Positions 49,806 to 60,415 of a DNA stretch of 64,000 nt are shown here, piece after piece. Position numbers and translations under genes: made by a program. Positions within the stretch are counted from its first letter, which is position 1, and each line of letters begins with the position of its first letter. This stretch comes from Nitrincola tapanii (GTDB lineage: Bacteria > Pseudomonadota > Gammaproteobacteria > Pseudomonadales > Balneatricaceae). Location: the NCBI RefSeq assembly GCF_008368715.1, contig NZ_SMRS01000008.1, forward strand, positions 1 through 64,000, read 5' to 3'. The notes under the pieces are model-generated. The model worked only from the letters and a program-made list of their open reading frames with translations. It was not told the DNA's origin and did no database searches.

Positions 49806-51191
49806 ATGGAGTTTGCAGAGCAGCACTCTGACGCCTTTGTGGAGGCCAAGGTCCCTCCCTATTCTCAAGAAGCGGAACAATCCGTTTTGGGTGGCTTGAT
49901 GCTGGATAACCAGGCATGGGATACCGCATCTGAGATTCTGCTAGACCGACATTTCTACCGCCCAGAACATCGCATGATTTTCCGTACCATGCAAAAGTTG
50001 GTCGATGATAGTCGCCCGTTGGATGTGGTGACACTATCTGAAGAACTGGATCGTCAAGGTGATTTAGAACGAGCGGGTGGGCTGGATTATCTAGTTGCTT
50101 TGGCCCGAAATACACCCAGTGCCTCCAATATTCGTGCCTATGCAGAAATTGTGCGCGATCGTGCGCTCTTGCGGCAGATGATCAGCGTGGCCAATGAGAT
50201 AGCGGAAAATGCGTTTCAGCCGCAAGGTCGTGCATCCGATGAGATTCTGAATGAAGCGGAACAGAAAATTTTCCAGATCGCCGAGAATCGCCCTAATCAA
50301 GGGGGACCTGAAGCGATCAACCCACTGCTGAAAAAAGCAGTTGAACGTATAGATCACCTGTTTCACAACGCGGATTCGTTAACGGGGGTGACCACGGGTT
50401 TTGATGATCTGGATGAGCGCACCGGCGGATTGCAGAAATCGGACTTAATCATTGTCGCGGCGCGTCCCTCTATGGGGAAAACGACCTTTGCGATGAACTT
50501 GGTCGAGAATGCCTTGATGGCTACACAACGACCTGTGCTCGTGTTCAGTTTAGAGATGCCTGCTGATCAACTCGTGACACGTATGTTGTCGTCATTAGGA
50601 CGTATAGACCAAACCCGTGTGCGCAACGGGCAGCTATTGGATGAAGATTGGCCGAAGCTCACGACCGCGGTGAATATGCTCAAAGGTAAGCCTCTGTTCA
50701 TTGATGATACACCGGGTATCAGTCCGAATGAGATGCGCAGTCGGGCGCGCCGCATCGTACGCGAGCAGGGTGATCTGGCCATGATCATGGTCGACTATTT
50801 ACAGTTGATGCAGTTGAAAACGGGTAAAAGTGAGGGGCGAACTGCTGAGATTTCAGAGATTTCTCGCTCACTCAAAGCTCTGGCGAAGGAGATGCAGTGC
50901 CCTGTAGTAGCGCTGTCTCAGCTCAACCGTAGTTTGGAAAACCGTCCGAACAAGCGTCCGGTGAACTCCGATTTGAGGGAGTCGGGGGCGATTGAGCAGG
51001 ATGCCGATGTGATCATGTTTATCTACCGTGATGAAGTTTATAACGAAGATAGCCCTGAAAAGGGTGTGGCCGAAATCATCATAGGTAAGCAGCGTAACGG
51101 CCCTATCGGTACGTCACGCTTAACCTTTATCGGTAAGTACACACGCTTTGAAAATCTCTCACATGTGCATTATGACTATCTGGATGAGTGA
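49806..51191 (+). CDS. dnaB: Replicative DNA helicase DnaB
   Basis: 461 residues from ATG 49806. The N-terminal primase-binding domain (PPYSQEAEQSVLGGLMLD) is joined to a RecA-like hexameric helicase domain. Walker A is ARPSMGKTTFAMN and Walker B IIMVDYLQLM-like MIMVDYLQLMQL, with LSQLNRSLENR and DLRESGAIEQDAD motifs. There is no intein. It unwinds DNA at the replication fork. Confidence 0.97.
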   Translation: MEFAEQHSDAFVEAKVPPYSQEAEQSVLGGLMLDNQAWDTASEILLDRHFYRPEHRMIFRTMQKLVDDSRPLDVVTLSEELDRQGDLERAGGLDYLVALARNTPSASNIRAYAEIVRDRALLRQMISVANEIAENAFQPQGRASDEILNEAEQKIFQIAENRPNQGGPEAINPLLKKAVERIDHLFHNADSLTGVTTGFDDLDERTGGLQKSDLIIVAARPSMGKTTFAMNLVENALMATQRPVLVFSLEMPADQLVTRMLSSLGRIDQTRVRNGQLLDEDWPKLTTAVNMLKGKPLFIDDTPGISPNEMRSRARRIVREQGDLAMIMVDYLQLMQLKTGKSEGRTAEISEISRSLKALAKEMQCPVVALSQLNRSLENRPNKRPVNSDLRESGAIEQDADVIMFIYRDEVYNEDSPEKGVAEIIIGKQRNGPIGTSRLTFIGKYTRFENLSHVHYDYLDE

Positions 51192-51212
51192 TGGCGTAGT
51201 GAGAAAGGGTTG

Positions 51213-52502
51213 TTAAGCCCAATCATGGACGACTTGGCAAATTGTTTGACACAGCTGGCTGAGATCCTCATCGGAGATGATGTAAGGCGGCATCACATAA
51301 ACCAATTTGCCGAAGGGGCGCACCCAGACACCTGCCTCAACAAACTTAGGCTGCAGTTGGGGTAAATTGACGGCTTGTTTGAGCTCAATCACACCGATCG
51401 CCCCTAAGCAGCGAACGTCGGCAACACCGGTATAGGCACGAGCAGGTGCTAAACCCCGTTCTAATCCCTGTTGTAATTGCGCAATTCGTGCTTGCCAGTC
51501 GCTCTGCAAAAGCAGGTCCAGGCTGGCACAGGCGACAGCGCAGGCCAGTGGATTACCCATAAAGGTCGGGCCGTGCATAAAGCAACCCGCCTCACCGGAT
51601 GAGAGCGTCTGGGCGATAGATTGAGTGGTCAGCGTTGCGGCCAGCGTCATGTAGCCACCGGTTAAAGCTTTACCCAGACAGAGAATATCGGGTGTGATAT
51701 CGGCATGCTCACACGCAAAGAGTTTTCCAGTACGCCCAAAGCCGGTGGCGATCTCATCGGCAATCAGCAAAATATCATATTGGTCACAGAGTTGGCGTGC
51801 ATAGCCTAGATAACTAGCGCTGTAAAAACGCATGCCTCCAGCACCTTGTACGATGGGTTCAAGAATCAGTGCAGCGGCCTCCTGATGGTGCGCGGCGAGT
51901 AGATTCTCCAGTGCCTCACGATCTTCCGGCCAAAGCGCTTCACCAAAGGGGGTTTTTGGCTCGGGTAGGAAGATTTGTGCATGTAAATTGCGTTGAAACA
52001 ATTGATGCATGCCGGTCACGGGATCACAGACAGACATGGCGGCAAAGGTATCACCGTGATATCCCCGTCTTAAGCTAATCAGACGATGTTTTTCACTTTT
52101 CCCGCGAGCATGCCAGTATTGCAAAGCCATCTTGATGGCGACCTCGACACTCACAGAACCGGAGTCAGAAAAAAATACAGTCTGCAAAGCGGTCGGGGTC
52201 AGTGCGACCAGCTTTTGTGCCAATGCGATTGCGGGCGGGTGGGTCAGTCCTCCGAACATTACATGCGCCATTTTATCGATTTGCGCTTTGGCGGCTTGAT
52301 TGAGGACAGGGTGGTTATAACCATGAATAGCAGACCACCAGGATGCCATGCCGTCGATCAACTCGCGACCATCATTTAAGCGTAAGCGCACGCCCTCAGC
52401 GGAAACTACAGGAAACACAGGTGAGGGTGCCTGCATAGAAGAGTAGGGGTGCCAGATATGCTCATAGTCAAATTTCAGATCTTCAGGTTGCAAAAAGGTC
52501 AC
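51213..52502 (-). CDS. bioA: Adenosylmethionine-8-amino-7-oxononanoate aminotransferase
   Basis: 429 residues, a class III PLP aminotransferase of biotin synthesis. The start IWHPYSSM, the MASWWSAIHGYNHPVL block typical of BioA, and the PLP lysine in LCLGKALTGGYMTLAATL are seen. It converts KAPA to DAPA. It is separate from bioBFHCD by about 3.3 kb and on the opposite strand. Confidence 0.96.
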   Translation of the reverse strand: MTFLQPEDLKFDYEHIWHPYSSMQAPSPVFPVVSAEGVRLRLNDGRELIDGMASWWSAIHGYNHPVLNQAAKAQIDKMAHVMFGGLTHPPAIALAQKLVALTPTALQTVFFSDSGSVSVEVAIKMALQYWHARGKSEKHRLISLRRGYHGDTFAAMSVCDPVTGMHQLFQRNLHAQIFLPEPKTPFGEALWPEDREALENLLAAHHQEAAALILEPIVQGAGGMRFYSASYLGYARQLCDQYDILLIADEIATGFGRTGKLFACEHADITPDILCLGKALTGGYMTLAATLTTQSIAQTLSSGEAGCFMHGPTFMGNPLACAVACASLDLLLQSDWQARIAQLQQGLERGLAPARAYTGVADVRCLGAIGVIELKQAVNLPQLQPKFVEAGVWVRPFGKLVYVMPPYIISDEDLSQLCQTICQVVHDWA

Positions 52503-52556
52503 AAGAACTCTCCGAATGGGGCAGGGTATACAAGCAAAAAAGCGTCTAAGCGCTTG

Positions 52557-53288
52557 TTATTCCGATGTCTCAAGCGTCAGGCTTAATAGGGTAATCTGCT
52601 CAGCATCAATACGAAAGCGGAGATTTAAATCATACAAGCGTAAGCCATATTCTCGTTGAGTGTCTTGGTGTTGATAAGCAGGGCGCGGATCGCAGCTAAG
52701 AATTTCACTGATCTGTTGATGCAGTGGTTGCTGTAAACGCTGACTGTGCTCGGTACAGGCGGCAGCGGCTTGCGCTGAGAAGTAAAGGGGTTTGGATTGC
52801 TGCGGTGCGCTCGGAGCGATGGCGGCGAAGGCTTCAGGCAGCGCGTCGGCATAAGGAAGATAGGGCTTAATATCAAGGACTGGAGTTTGGTCAAGGAAAT
52901 CTGCGCCGGATAGATGTAAAAACGTGCCGGCAGGGCTGGTTTCCACTTCTTCTAAAGTAACAACAGATAAACCGATTGGATTGGGTCGAAAAGTAGAACG
53001 TGTCGCAAAGACGCCGAGCTTTTGGTTCCCCCCTAAACGAGGTGGACGCACTAGAGGTTTCCAACCCTGGTGAGCGGTGGCACTAAAGACAAACACTATC
53101 CAGAGATGTGAATAGCCTTCTATGCCGCGTAATGTCTCAGGTTGCGCGGCAGGGCCTAGCAATTCCAGGCGCATCTTTAGTGAAGGGGTGAGCCCCGGTT
53201 GTCTTGGGATGCCAAACTTTTCTTTGAAAGGGCTATGAATACGCCCAATTGCTTGAAATTCGAAGGTTTGTATCGCAGTAAGATTCAC
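52557..53288 (-). CDS. trmO: tRNA N6-threonylcarbamoyladenosine methyltransferase TrmO
   Basis: 243 residues, YaeB/TsaA family. The N-terminal fold shows AIGRIHSPFKEKFGIPRQPG, LWIVFVFSATAHQGWKP, FATRSTFRPNPIGLSVV and the substrate-binding LDIKPYLPYAD. It methylates t6A37 to m6t6A in tRNA-Thr. It lies between bioA and the Na/Pi transporter with no evident functional link, although tsaB of the t6A pathway is elsewhere in the window. Confidence 0.92.
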   Translation of the reverse strand: MNLTAIQTFEFQAIGRIHSPFKEKFGIPRQPGLTPSLKMRLELLGPAAQPETLRGIEGYSHLWIVFVFSATAHQGWKPLVRPPRLGGNQKLGVFATRSTFRPNPIGLSVVTLEEVETSPAGTFLHLSGADFLDQTPVLDIKPYLPYADALPEAFAAIAPSAPQQSKPLYFSAQAAAACTEHSQRLQQPLHQQISEILSCDPRPAYQHQDTQREYGLRLYDLNLRFRIDAEQITLLSLTLETSE

Positions 53289-53303
53289 GGATAGGATTCG
53301 TCC

Positions 53304-54944
53304 TTAAGTGGTTAAAACAGGTTCGACCAAGGGCGTGCGTCGCGAAGCTGGAACGCTGTAGCTCCAGTGGCGAGCGCCTTTTTCGATCTGTTCAGCTAAA
53401 CGCTGAACATGACTCAGCGCATCCAGCAGCGCGACACTTTCTTGGCTGCTCAGGCGTCCGGCGATGCTTTGTTGTAACAGTTGGCTTTTGAGATCTTGAT
53501 AGGTTTTATCCAGTTCTAAAATCGTTTTATGAGCCTCAATACCTTGAATGTGGCTTTCTTCGCTGAGTTCACAGATGTCGATCAAGGCGATGACCTGGCG
53601 CTGATATTGAAACACAGCTTGCCGGATGCCTGTATCTTCGATTTGTTCAAACACTGGGTAATATTCTGGCAGCTTCGCGGCGAGACGTGCCACTTCACTG
53701 TAATAACGTGCGACCCGAAGTGAGAGGGGCAACGCTTCACTGATCTCTAAGCTCAGATTCTGGCGACCGAGCTCCTGATTAAAGCTGACGATCTGTCCGA
53801 TCAATTGATTGACCCCATTTTGTTGCTGTTCCAGTCGTGCCGAGGCATGGCGTTCGGCGCTGATTGATTCACGCGACATGCGGCTACAGAGCTGACTGAC
53901 GCGGGTTAGCTCACGGCTGATGGCTTCAATAGCCAGGGTGGGTGTTTCCAGAACGGTTTGGTCGATATAACGAGGTCGAGCTTCATCTTCTTCCTGACTG
54001 CGAAAGCGTTTGTTCAGGAAACGTTCTAGGTGAGTGGTGAGTGGCCACATCAAGAGCACACCCATCACATTAAACAGCGTATGAAAAAGCGCTAGGAGCA
54101 TCACCAAGTCTAGAGCGCTCGGGTCCAGTGCATCTAAATAAGTCGCGCTGAACATGAGTAGCAGTAAACCTACTAGGCCCGTTAGGATATTAAATGCGAC
54201 ATGTGCGGCGGCGATACGTTTGGCGTTAGATGTGGCGCCAATTGCGGCCATGAGAGCTGTCGTGGTCGTGCCGAGATTGGCGCCAATAACAACGGCCGCC
54301 GCCGCCGACATGGTGATTGAGTTGGTGTAGACCAGTGACAGGGCGATGGCCATGACCGCGGCGGATGCCTGCATTAAAAAAGTCATCACAAAACCTGCCA
54401 GGACAAAGAGCGCTAAAGCCCAGATGCCCTGGCCGAGACTGGCAAGCTGAAAGTCATCACTGAAACCTTCAAATCCGGTGCGCATAAAATCCAGGCCAAT
54501 AAAGAAGATACCAAAACCGATGAGCGCGGTTCCGATATGCCCAAGACGGCGTTTGTTCGCAGTAATCTGCAACACCATCCCCAGGCCAATAATTGGGAGT
54601 GCGAAGGCACTGATCTGAATTTTGAAGCCGATCGTGGCCACCAACCAGCCCACCATGGTCGTGCCGATATTGCAGCCATAAATCACGGCAATCGATTGTG
54701 CCAGAGTGAGCAAGCCCGCGTTAACAAAGCCTAACGTGGCGACCGTGACAGCGCTAGAGGATTGCACCAGTGCTGTGATCAAGGTGCCTGAAATCAGGCC
54801 ACGTAAACGAGAGCGGGTGGCAAATTCAAGCGCTTGTTTGAGGGAGCGCCCGGCAGCCAGTTTCATACCTTGAGTCAGAAGTTGCATGCCGAGAAGAAAC
54901 ATGCCGATACCCCCGATCAGCTGTCCAAGCATGGTGAGCGTCAT
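53304..54944 (-). CDS. Na+/phosphate cotransporter with PhoU-like tail
   Basis: 546 residues. The first 330 residues hold about nine membrane helices with the two Na/Pi-cotransporter repeats, visible as ALVQSSSAVTVATLGF and LMQASAAVMAIALSLV. Residues about 345-530 are a helical PhoU-like cytoplasmic domain. It belongs to the NptA/YjbB group, which moves phosphate with sodium, often outward. No phosphate regulators are adjacent. Confidence 0.9.
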   Translation of the reverse strand: MTLTMLGQLIGGIGMFLLGMQLLTQGMKLAAGRSLKQALEFATRSRLRGLISGTLITALVQSSSAVTVATLGFVNAGLLTLAQSIAVIYGCNIGTTMVGWLVATIGFKIQISAFALPIIGLGMVLQITANKRRLGHIGTALIGFGIFFIGLDFMRTGFEGFSDDFQLASLGQGIWALALFVLAGFVMTFLMQASAAVMAIALSLVYTNSITMSAAAAVVIGANLGTTTTALMAAIGATSNAKRIAAAHVAFNILTGLVGLLLLMFSATYLDALDPSALDLVMLLALFHTLFNVMGVLLMWPLTTHLERFLNKRFRSQEEDEARPRYIDQTVLETPTLAIEAISRELTRVSQLCSRMSRESISAERHASARLEQQQNGVNQLIGQIVSFNQELGRQNLSLEISEALPLSLRVARYYSEVARLAAKLPEYYPVFEQIEDTGIRQAVFQYQRQVIALIDICELSEESHIQGIEAHKTILELDKTYQDLKSQLLQQSIAGRLSSQESVALLDALSHVQRLAEQIEKGARHWSYSVPASRRTPLVEPVLTT

Positions 54945-55043
54945 TTCTTATGTATCTCTTTTTTGTTGAATGCACTTGATCATCATAGAAGGAAACCGGC
55001 GGGACGCACAGTCTTCTGAGTAGAGGGTGGATGTTTCGGGGCC

Positions 55044-55766
55044 TTATTCGTCTAAGTGTCTGGGTTGTGGCGTACGTGCCAATACCCAAACTTCCACGAC
55101 TTCACAGCCGGCCATTTTTAAAGCTTGGGCGATGGCTTCGGCTGTGCTCCCCGTGGTGCAGATATCATCAATCAGCGCAACATGACGCGGCAACTCGCCT
55201 TGAGCGTAAAAGGCGTTTAAGAGGTTGCGCTGCCGTGCTTCAGCATCGAGCGTCATTTGGCGAGGTGTGGAGCGTATTTTCTTAAGCGCGCCTTCCAGTA
55301 CAGGAATGTCCAGCTTTTGGCTTAAAGCCCGACAGAGCAATTCGGATTGATTAAAACCGCGAAGCAAGGCGCGCCAGGGCCGCATCGGCACATAAGCTAA
55401 GGCTTGGGGAGGTGTCTCCAGATCGCTGATTAACCAGCGGGCAAAAACTTCACTCAGCCAGCCTAAGGCGACTGGATTCTGGTGATATTTGATCTGGGGT
55501 AGGAGGCTATTCATAGGGAATTGGTATTGAAAGGCAGCGCGGATGCGATCATAGGCGCTGTCACCTCGGCGACAGGTCGGGCAAAGTCCTTGGCTGGGGT
55601 TGCAGCTGAGATTGAGGGGAAGGGCGCAGTGTTGGCAGGGATTGAGCAGCCAGGGTAGATCGGCGTGGCAGGCTTCACAGAGGCCGCTCGTGTCACAGTG
55701 GTGCAGTTGGCATAAAGCACAGTTTTGATTAATAAATGATCTAAGGTTAACTTTATTGAAAAGCAT
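55044..55766 (-). CDS. comF: ComF-family phosphoribosyltransferase-like protein
   Basis: 240 residues. An N-terminal double zinc-finger region with four CxxC pairs (CALC, CEAC, CQHC, CPTC) precedes a type I phosphoribosyltransferase fold with the PRPP loop ALIDDICTTGSTAEAIAQAL. ComF/GntX proteins help import single-stranded DNA in competence or use of DNA as food. Its position divergent from bioB is the same as in many gammaproteobacteria. Confidence 0.93.
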   Translation of the reverse strand: MLFNKVNLRSFINQNCALCQLHHCDTSGLCEACHADLPWLLNPCQHCALPLNLSCNPSQGLCPTCRRGDSAYDRIRAAFQYQFPMNSLLPQIKYHQNPVALGWLSEVFARWLISDLETPPQALAYVPMRPWRALLRGFNQSELLCRALSQKLDIPVLEGALKKIRSTPRQMTLDAEARQRNLLNAFYAQGELPRHVALIDDICTTGSTAEAIAQALKMAGCEVVEVWVLARTPQPRHLDE

Positions 55767-55769
55767 AGG

Positions 55770-55797
55770 TTGACATCATCCTGCGTCATTTTATCAT
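55770..55797 (+). promoter_or_regulatory. Sigma-70 promoter of the bioBFHCD operon
   Basis: TTGACA (6/6) at 55770-55775, a 16-base spacer, and TATCAT (5/6) at 55792-55797. Transcription would begin near 55804, about 50 bases before the bioB start. No BirA-type dyad (TTGTAAACC with GGTTTACAA) is seen around it. Confidence 0.7.
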
Positions 55798-55852
55798 GCC
55801 TGAAATCAGCGGCAGTGCCGCATTCATTCCTTTATAGCTTGGATTTGTCTGT

Positions 55853-56905
55853 ATGAATACTGCGTCCCACCTGCGTCATGATTGGACTGAAGCTGAAGTC
55901 CAAGCGCTCTTTGATCTCTCCTTTAATGATCTTTTGTTTCAGGCACAAACCGTGCACCGTCAGCATTTTGATGCTAATGCTGTCCAGGTGAGCACGCTGC
56001 TCTCAATCAAAACAGGGGCGTGTCCAGAGGATTGTAAATACTGTCCGCAAAGCGCGCATTACAATACAGAACTGGAAAAGCAGCGCCTGATGCAAGTGCG
56101 TGAAGTTTTAGAGCAGGCACAGGCCGCAAAAGAGGCGGGAGCCAGTCGTTTCTGTATGGGCGCGGCTTGGAAGCAGCCGAATGCCCGCGATATGCCTTAT
56201 ATCATTGAAATGATTCGTGGTGTTAAGGCGATGGGGCTAGAAACCTGCATGACTTTGGGCATGCTGGATCAAGAGCAGGCCACAGATCTGGCACAAGCCG
56301 GTTTGGATTATTACAACCACAACCTAGATACCTCTCCAGAGTTCTATGGTGAGATTATTACGACGCGAACCTATCAAGATCGCTTAAATACGCTGCAAAA
56401 TGTACGTCAGGCGGGCATGAAGGTTTGTTGTGGTGGGATTGTGGGGTTGGGTGAGTCACAACGTGATCGTGTGGGGTTGTTGCTCACCTTGGCCAATCTG
56501 CCGGAGCATCCGGAATCGGTTCCCGTCAATATGTTGGTGCGCGTAGCGGGTACGCCGCTGGAGGAAGCGGAGGCAGTCGATCCGTTTGACTTTATTCGGA
56601 CGATCGCGGTTGCGCGTATTTTGATGCCACACTCTCATGTTCGTCTTTCTGCAGGGCGTTCGGCCATGAACGATCAGATGCAGGCGTTATGCTTCCTCGC
56701 CGGTGCCAATTCCATTTTCTATGGAGATAAGCTTCTGACCACCGATAACCCTGAAGCGAATGCCGATAAAGCTTTGTTTACACGTTTGGGTATTTACCCT
56801 GAGGTGCGTGAAGATGTGTCCGATGAGGCGTATGAACAAGCGATTGAGCAGAGCTTACGTGCTCAGCAAGATGCTGCCTTATTTCAGGATGCTGCGCGCG
56901 GATGA
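55853..56905 (+). CDS. bioB: Biotin synthase
   Basis: 350 residues, a radical-SAM enzyme that inserts sulfur into dethiobiotin. The 4Fe-4S cluster motif is [14 protein letters not shown]. The [12 protein letters not shown] and [29 protein letters not shown] blocks are conserved. It is first in bioBFHCD and overlaps bioF by four bases (ATGA). Confidence 0.98.
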   Translation: MNTASHLRHDWTEAEVQALFDLSFNDLLFQAQTVHRQHFDANAVQVSTLLSIKTGACPEDCKYCPQSAHYNTELEKQRLMQVREVLEQAQAAKEAGASRFCMGAAWKQPNARDMPYIIEMIRGVKAMGLETCMTLGMLDQEQATDLAQAGLDYYNHNLDTSPEFYGEIITTRTYQDRLNTLQNVRQAGMKVCCGGIVGLGESQRDRVGLLLTLANLPEHPESVPVNMLVRVAGTPLEEAEAVDPFDFIRTIAVARILMPHSHVRLSAGRSAMNDQMQALCFLAGANSIFYGDKLLTTDNPEANADKALFTRLGIYPEVREDVSDEAYEQAIEQSLRAQQDAALFQDAARG

Positions 56906-58095
56906 GAGCAGGTCAGCGCCTGGATGCCGAGCTGAAGGCGAGTTTAGAGATACGCCAGCGGCAGGGTTTATATCGCCAACGACAGACACTTTATAGCCCA
57001 CAGCAGCCGCAGGTGCGGCTTTTAGATCAAACCTGTCTGGCGTTCTGCTCCAATGACTATCTTGGTCTGGCGGCCGATCCTCGGGTGGTGTCTGCTCTCA
57101 AGGAAGGTGCCGCGCGCTATGGCGTCGGAGGGGGCGCCTCTCATCTGGTCTCTGGGCACAGCTATGCCCATCATGCGCTAGAAGAGGCGTTAGCTGAATT
57201 CACTCAACGCCCACGTGCATTGCTTTTTTCTTCCGGTTATATGGCGAATCTCGGCGTGCTAACCGCCTTGTTGTCGGCACAGGATCGGGTCTACCAGGAT
57301 CGACTCAATCATGCCTCCTTGCTGGATGGTGGGCGCCTCAGCGCTGCGCGCTTTCGTCGTTATCCTCACCAGGATGTACAGCGTCTCGCTCAATGGCTGC
57401 AACAAGATGAGACCTCAGGTCGACGTTTAGTCGTCACCGATGGTGTCTTCAGTATGGATGGAGATGTTGCACGACTGGATGACTTGGCCCGGATTTGTCA
57501 TGCCGAAAATGCCTACTTGATGGTGGATGATGCCCACGGGTTTGGTGTGCTGGGTCAGCAGGGGGGCGGTTGTGCGGAAGCCTTTAATCTCAACGTTGAT
57601 GAACTACCTATCTTGATTGGCACTCTGGGCAAGGCATTTGGTACGGCGGGTGCTTTTGTAGCGGGTTCGGAAACCTTGATTGAAACACTGATTCAGTTTG
57701 CAAGGCCCTACATCTATACCACTAGTTTGCCTCCAGCGGTCGCTCATGCGACCTTGACCAGTTTGCAGTTGCTGCGAGAAGAAGGACACCGACGTGAGCA
57801 TCTTCGGCAATTGATACAGCAGTTCCGCACAGGCTGCCAAGCCTTAGGTTTGAATTTGATGCCCTCTTCAACGCCGATCCAACCTCTTGTTGTGGGCTCT
57901 GCTCAGGCCGCCTTGGCCATGAGTGATGCTTTGCGAGCGCGGGGCATCTGGGTGACGGCGATTCGACCACCGACGGTTCCAGAGGGTACGGCGCGTCTTA
58001 GGGTGACTCTGACCGCCTCACATACATCAGAGCAGGTGGACAGACTGTTAAACGCTTTAGCACAAGCCTCTAGAGTCGATAATGATCAAAGTTGA
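56902..58095 (+). CDS. bioF: 8-amino-7-oxononanoate synthase
   Basis: 397 residues, a PLP enzyme condensing pimeloyl-ACP with alanine. Seen are [37 protein letters not shown], the aspartate block [13 protein letters not shown] and the PLP lysine in [15 protein letters not shown]. It overlaps bioH by 14 bases. Confidence 0.97.
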   Translation: MRAGQRLDAELKASLEIRQRQGLYRQRQTLYSPQQPQVRLLDQTCLAFCSNDYLGLAADPRVVSALKEGAARYGVGGGASHLVSGHSYAHHALEEALAEFTQRPRALLFSSGYMANLGVLTALLSAQDRVYQDRLNHASLLDGGRLSAARFRRYPHQDVQRLAQWLQQDETSGRRLVVTDGVFSMDGDVARLDDLARICHAENAYLMVDDAHGFGVLGQQGGGCAEAFNLNVDELPILIGTLGKAFGTAGAFVAGSETLIETLIQFARPYIYTTSLPPAVAHATLTSLQLLREEGHRREHLRQLIQQFRTGCQALGLNLMPSSTPIQPLVVGSAQAALAMSDALRARGIWVTAIRPPTVPEGTARLRVTLTASHTSEQVDRLLNALAQASRVDNDQS

Positions 58096-58897
58096 TAAGC
58101 AGGGCGAGAGTGGTCCTCTGCTGATATTACTTCCAGGTTGGGCAGCTTCAAGTCAGATCTTCTCAAACTTTGAGGTTTGGGCGCAGGCATACAGAATGCG
58201 CATCTGGCGTGTCGACTATTCAGCCGCTGAGTTTGATGCTCTCTATCAAAAGCACCCTGTGGCGTTGCAGGCTTGTGTTGAAGCAATCCTTGCAGAAGTG
58301 CAGGAGCCTGCGATCTGGGTGGGTTGGTCCTTAGGTGGATTGATCGCCTTGAAGGCGGCCGCCTTGCAGCCGCAACGCACTCAAGCCTTGTTTATGCTGG
58401 CGGCGACCCCCCAGTTTGTTGCCGGTGAAGACTGGCCGCATGCCATGTCAGAAGAGATGTTTAATGCGTTTGAGCAAGATCTGATTGCGCAGCCTGCTCA
58501 GCTTCTAAAACGTTTTCGACATCTACAAGTGAAAGGCTCGGTGGCGGCACGCACACTGATCCCTCTGCTTGAAGAGAAGGCATCGGACGCAAGTGTCGAG
58601 CAATTACAGCAACAGTTGAATTGGTTACGACAGAGCGCATGGGCTGAATGGGAGCGACTGAAGGATCGTGTATTTTTCGTTTTAGGAGGGAAAGACCTCC
58701 TAGTGCCGAGTCTGCCTTGGTATGCAGTGATGCGCGAGCATTTCACTCCTTTTGATGCGCAGCTATCTCTGTTTCCTGATGCTGCGCATCTGCCCTTTTT
58801 ATCCGATGCGGAGGCTTTTTTTACGGATTTAGAAAAGCGCTTGGCGCTTCATGGACTGGAAAAAATCTCAGATTCCGATCCCCAGCAGGAGTTTTGA
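58082..58897 (+). CDS. bioH: Pimeloyl-ACP methyl ester carboxylesterase BioH
   Basis: 271 residues, an alpha/beta hydrolase. The nucleophile is Ser83 in [14 protein letters not shown], typical of BioH (GWSLGG). The acid and His lie in the second half (the His is probably in [13 protein letters not shown]). It removes the methyl group that disguises the pimeloyl chain. Its stop shares a base with the bioC ATG. Confidence 0.93.
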   Translation: MIKVDKQGESGPLLILLPGWAASSQIFSNFEVWAQAYRMRIWRVDYSAAEFDALYQKHPVALQACVEAILAEVQEPAIWVGWSLGGLIALKAAALQPQRTQALFMLAATPQFVAGEDWPHAMSEEMFNAFEQDLIAQPAQLLKRFRHLQVKGSVAARTLIPLLEEKASDASVEQLQQQLNWLRQSAWAEWERLKDRVFFVLGGKDLLVPSLPWYAVMREHFTPFDAQLSLFPDAAHLPFLSDAEAFFTDLEKRLALHGLEKISDSDPQQEF

Positions 58898-59715
58898 TGC
58901 GCTTACCTCACCGCGTGCTATCGAGCCTGGATAAAAAACAGGTCGCTTATTCCTTTAGTCGTGCTGCTCGGGACTATGATCGTGTTGCAGAACTGCAACC
59001 GGTTGTGGCCAAGCATCTGCTCAGCAAAATTCAGCTTGGATCTAATGTCGGAGCAGATGATTTCTGCTGTGATCTGGGCGTTGGAACGGGATATGCCATC
59101 CCTCAACTGCTGAAACTTTTAGAGCCAGCACAAGTTTTGGCCTTAGATTTAGCCGAGGGCATGTTGCATATTTGTCGTCAGCGCCATGCTGAGCAAGGGG
59201 TGCATTTTCTTTGTGCAGATGCCGAAACACTACCCTTGGCCAACTCATCTCAATCCCTAATATTTAGCAGTTTGGCCATACAATGGTGTCCTCATCCTGA
59301 GCGCTTATTACAAGAAATTGCACGCGTCCTAAAGCCGGGTGCTTGCGCCTATTTAGCGACCTTGGGTCCGGCCAGTTTGTACGAGTTACGAGATGCCTGG
59401 GCTGAACTGGATGATCAACCGCACGTGAATCGATTTTTATCGGCTCAAGACTGGTTGGACTGTTTGCCTGATAGCCTTCGGTCTTGTGAACTGGAGGTGC
59501 AAGAGCAGGTGCTCTATTACCCGGATCTACCCGCCTTGATGCGATCTTTAAAAGATTTGGGTGCAAACCCTGTGGCCGGGCGTCAAGCAGCAGGTCTGGG
59601 TGGGCGCGCGCGTTTACAAGCCTTGGCGGAGATCTATGAAGGTTATCGTCAAACTCAAGGCTTGCCTTTGACTTATCAGACTTATTACTGGGTATTAAAA
59701 AAGAGTGTGAAATGA
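58897..59715 (+). CDS. bioC: Malonyl-ACP O-methyltransferase BioC
   Basis: 272 residues from ATG 58897 (AGGAG upstream, TGATG with bioH). SAM-binding motif I is CDLGVGTGYAIPQLL, followed by VLALDLAEGML and the post-motif SLAIQWCPHPERLLQEIARVLKPG. It methylates malonyl-ACP so that fatty acid enzymes can build pimelate; it pairs with BioH. It overlaps bioD by four bases. Confidence 0.94.
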   Translation: MRLPHRVLSSLDKKQVAYSFSRAARDYDRVAELQPVVAKHLLSKIQLGSNVGADDFCCDLGVGTGYAIPQLLKLLEPAQVLALDLAEGMLHICRQRHAEQGVHFLCADAETLPLANSSQSLIFSSLAIQWCPHPERLLQEIARVLKPGACAYLATLGPASLYELRDAWAELDDQPHVNRFLSAQDWLDCLPDSLRSCELEVQEQVLYYPDLPALMRSLKDLGANPVAGRQAAGLGGRARLQALAEIYEGYRQTQGLPLTYQTYYWVLKKSVK

Positions 59716-60401
59716 AAGCAGCTTGGTTTGTATGCGGGACAGATACAGGTGTTGGAAAAACCTTAGTTACAGGGGCTTTGATGCACGCTGCGATCGCACA
59801 AGGCTACAGCACAGTCGGATTAAAGCCCTTGGCAGCGGGATGTGAGTTGACGGCAGAGGGTTGGCGTAACGAAGATGCTTTGCATCTTCAAGCCTGTGCG
59901 AATGTTGAATTGAGTTACGATCAAATTAATCCTGTTGCGCTGCCCGAAGCGGTGGCACCGCATTTGGCCGCGGGTACACGTATCCTAAGTGCGGAAAGAA
60001 TAGCGGCTTATTGTCGGGGCACTTTAATGCAACCTGTTGATCAAGTATTTATTGAGGGGGCAGGTGGGTGGCGGGTGCCACTCAATGCTCGAGAAGCTTT
60101 CTCTGAAGTGCCGCGCCTTTTAAATCTGCCGATTATTATGGTCGTAGGGATGCGCTTAGGTTGCTTGAATCATGCTTTGCTGACAGCTGAGGCGATTGCA
60201 CGTGATGGCTTGCGTTTAGCGGGTTGGGTGGCAAATCAACTGGATCCTGAGATGCCAAGATTCGAGGAGAATCTGGAGAGTTTGATTCAGCGTTTGCGTG
60301 CCCCGCTGTTAGGCGTGGTGCCTTGGATGTCTGCTGCCGATTCGCAGCACGCAGCGCAACACCTAGATCTCTCTTTATTATTGTCATCCAATGCGCGTTG
60401 A
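59712..60401 (+). CDS. bioD: Dethiobiotin synthetase
   Basis: 229 residues. P-loop CGTDTGVGKTLVTGALMHA, the substrate lysine region VGLKPLAAGCE, and VFIEGAGGWRVPLN are typical. It closes the ureido ring of DAPA with CO2 and ATP. It is the last gene of the bio operon; the order B-F-H-C-D follows the Pseudomonas pattern. Confidence 0.96.
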   Translation: MKAAWFVCGTDTGVGKTLVTGALMHAAIAQGYSTVGLKPLAAGCELTAEGWRNEDALHLQACANVELSYDQINPVALPEAVAPHLAAGTRILSAERIAAYCRGTLMQPVDQVFIEGAGGWRVPLNAREAFSEVPRLLNLPIIMVVGMRLGCLNHALLTAEAIARDGLRLAGWVANQLDPEMPRFEENLESLIQRLRAPLLGVVPWMSAADSQHAAQHLDLSLLLSSNAR

Positions 60402-60415
60402 GGTTGAACAAAATC

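Noticed and set aside
55767-55852. BirA operator before bioB
   Set aside because: GGTTAAC-like half sites occur near 55745-55750, but no dyad with the spacing of a BirA site is present.
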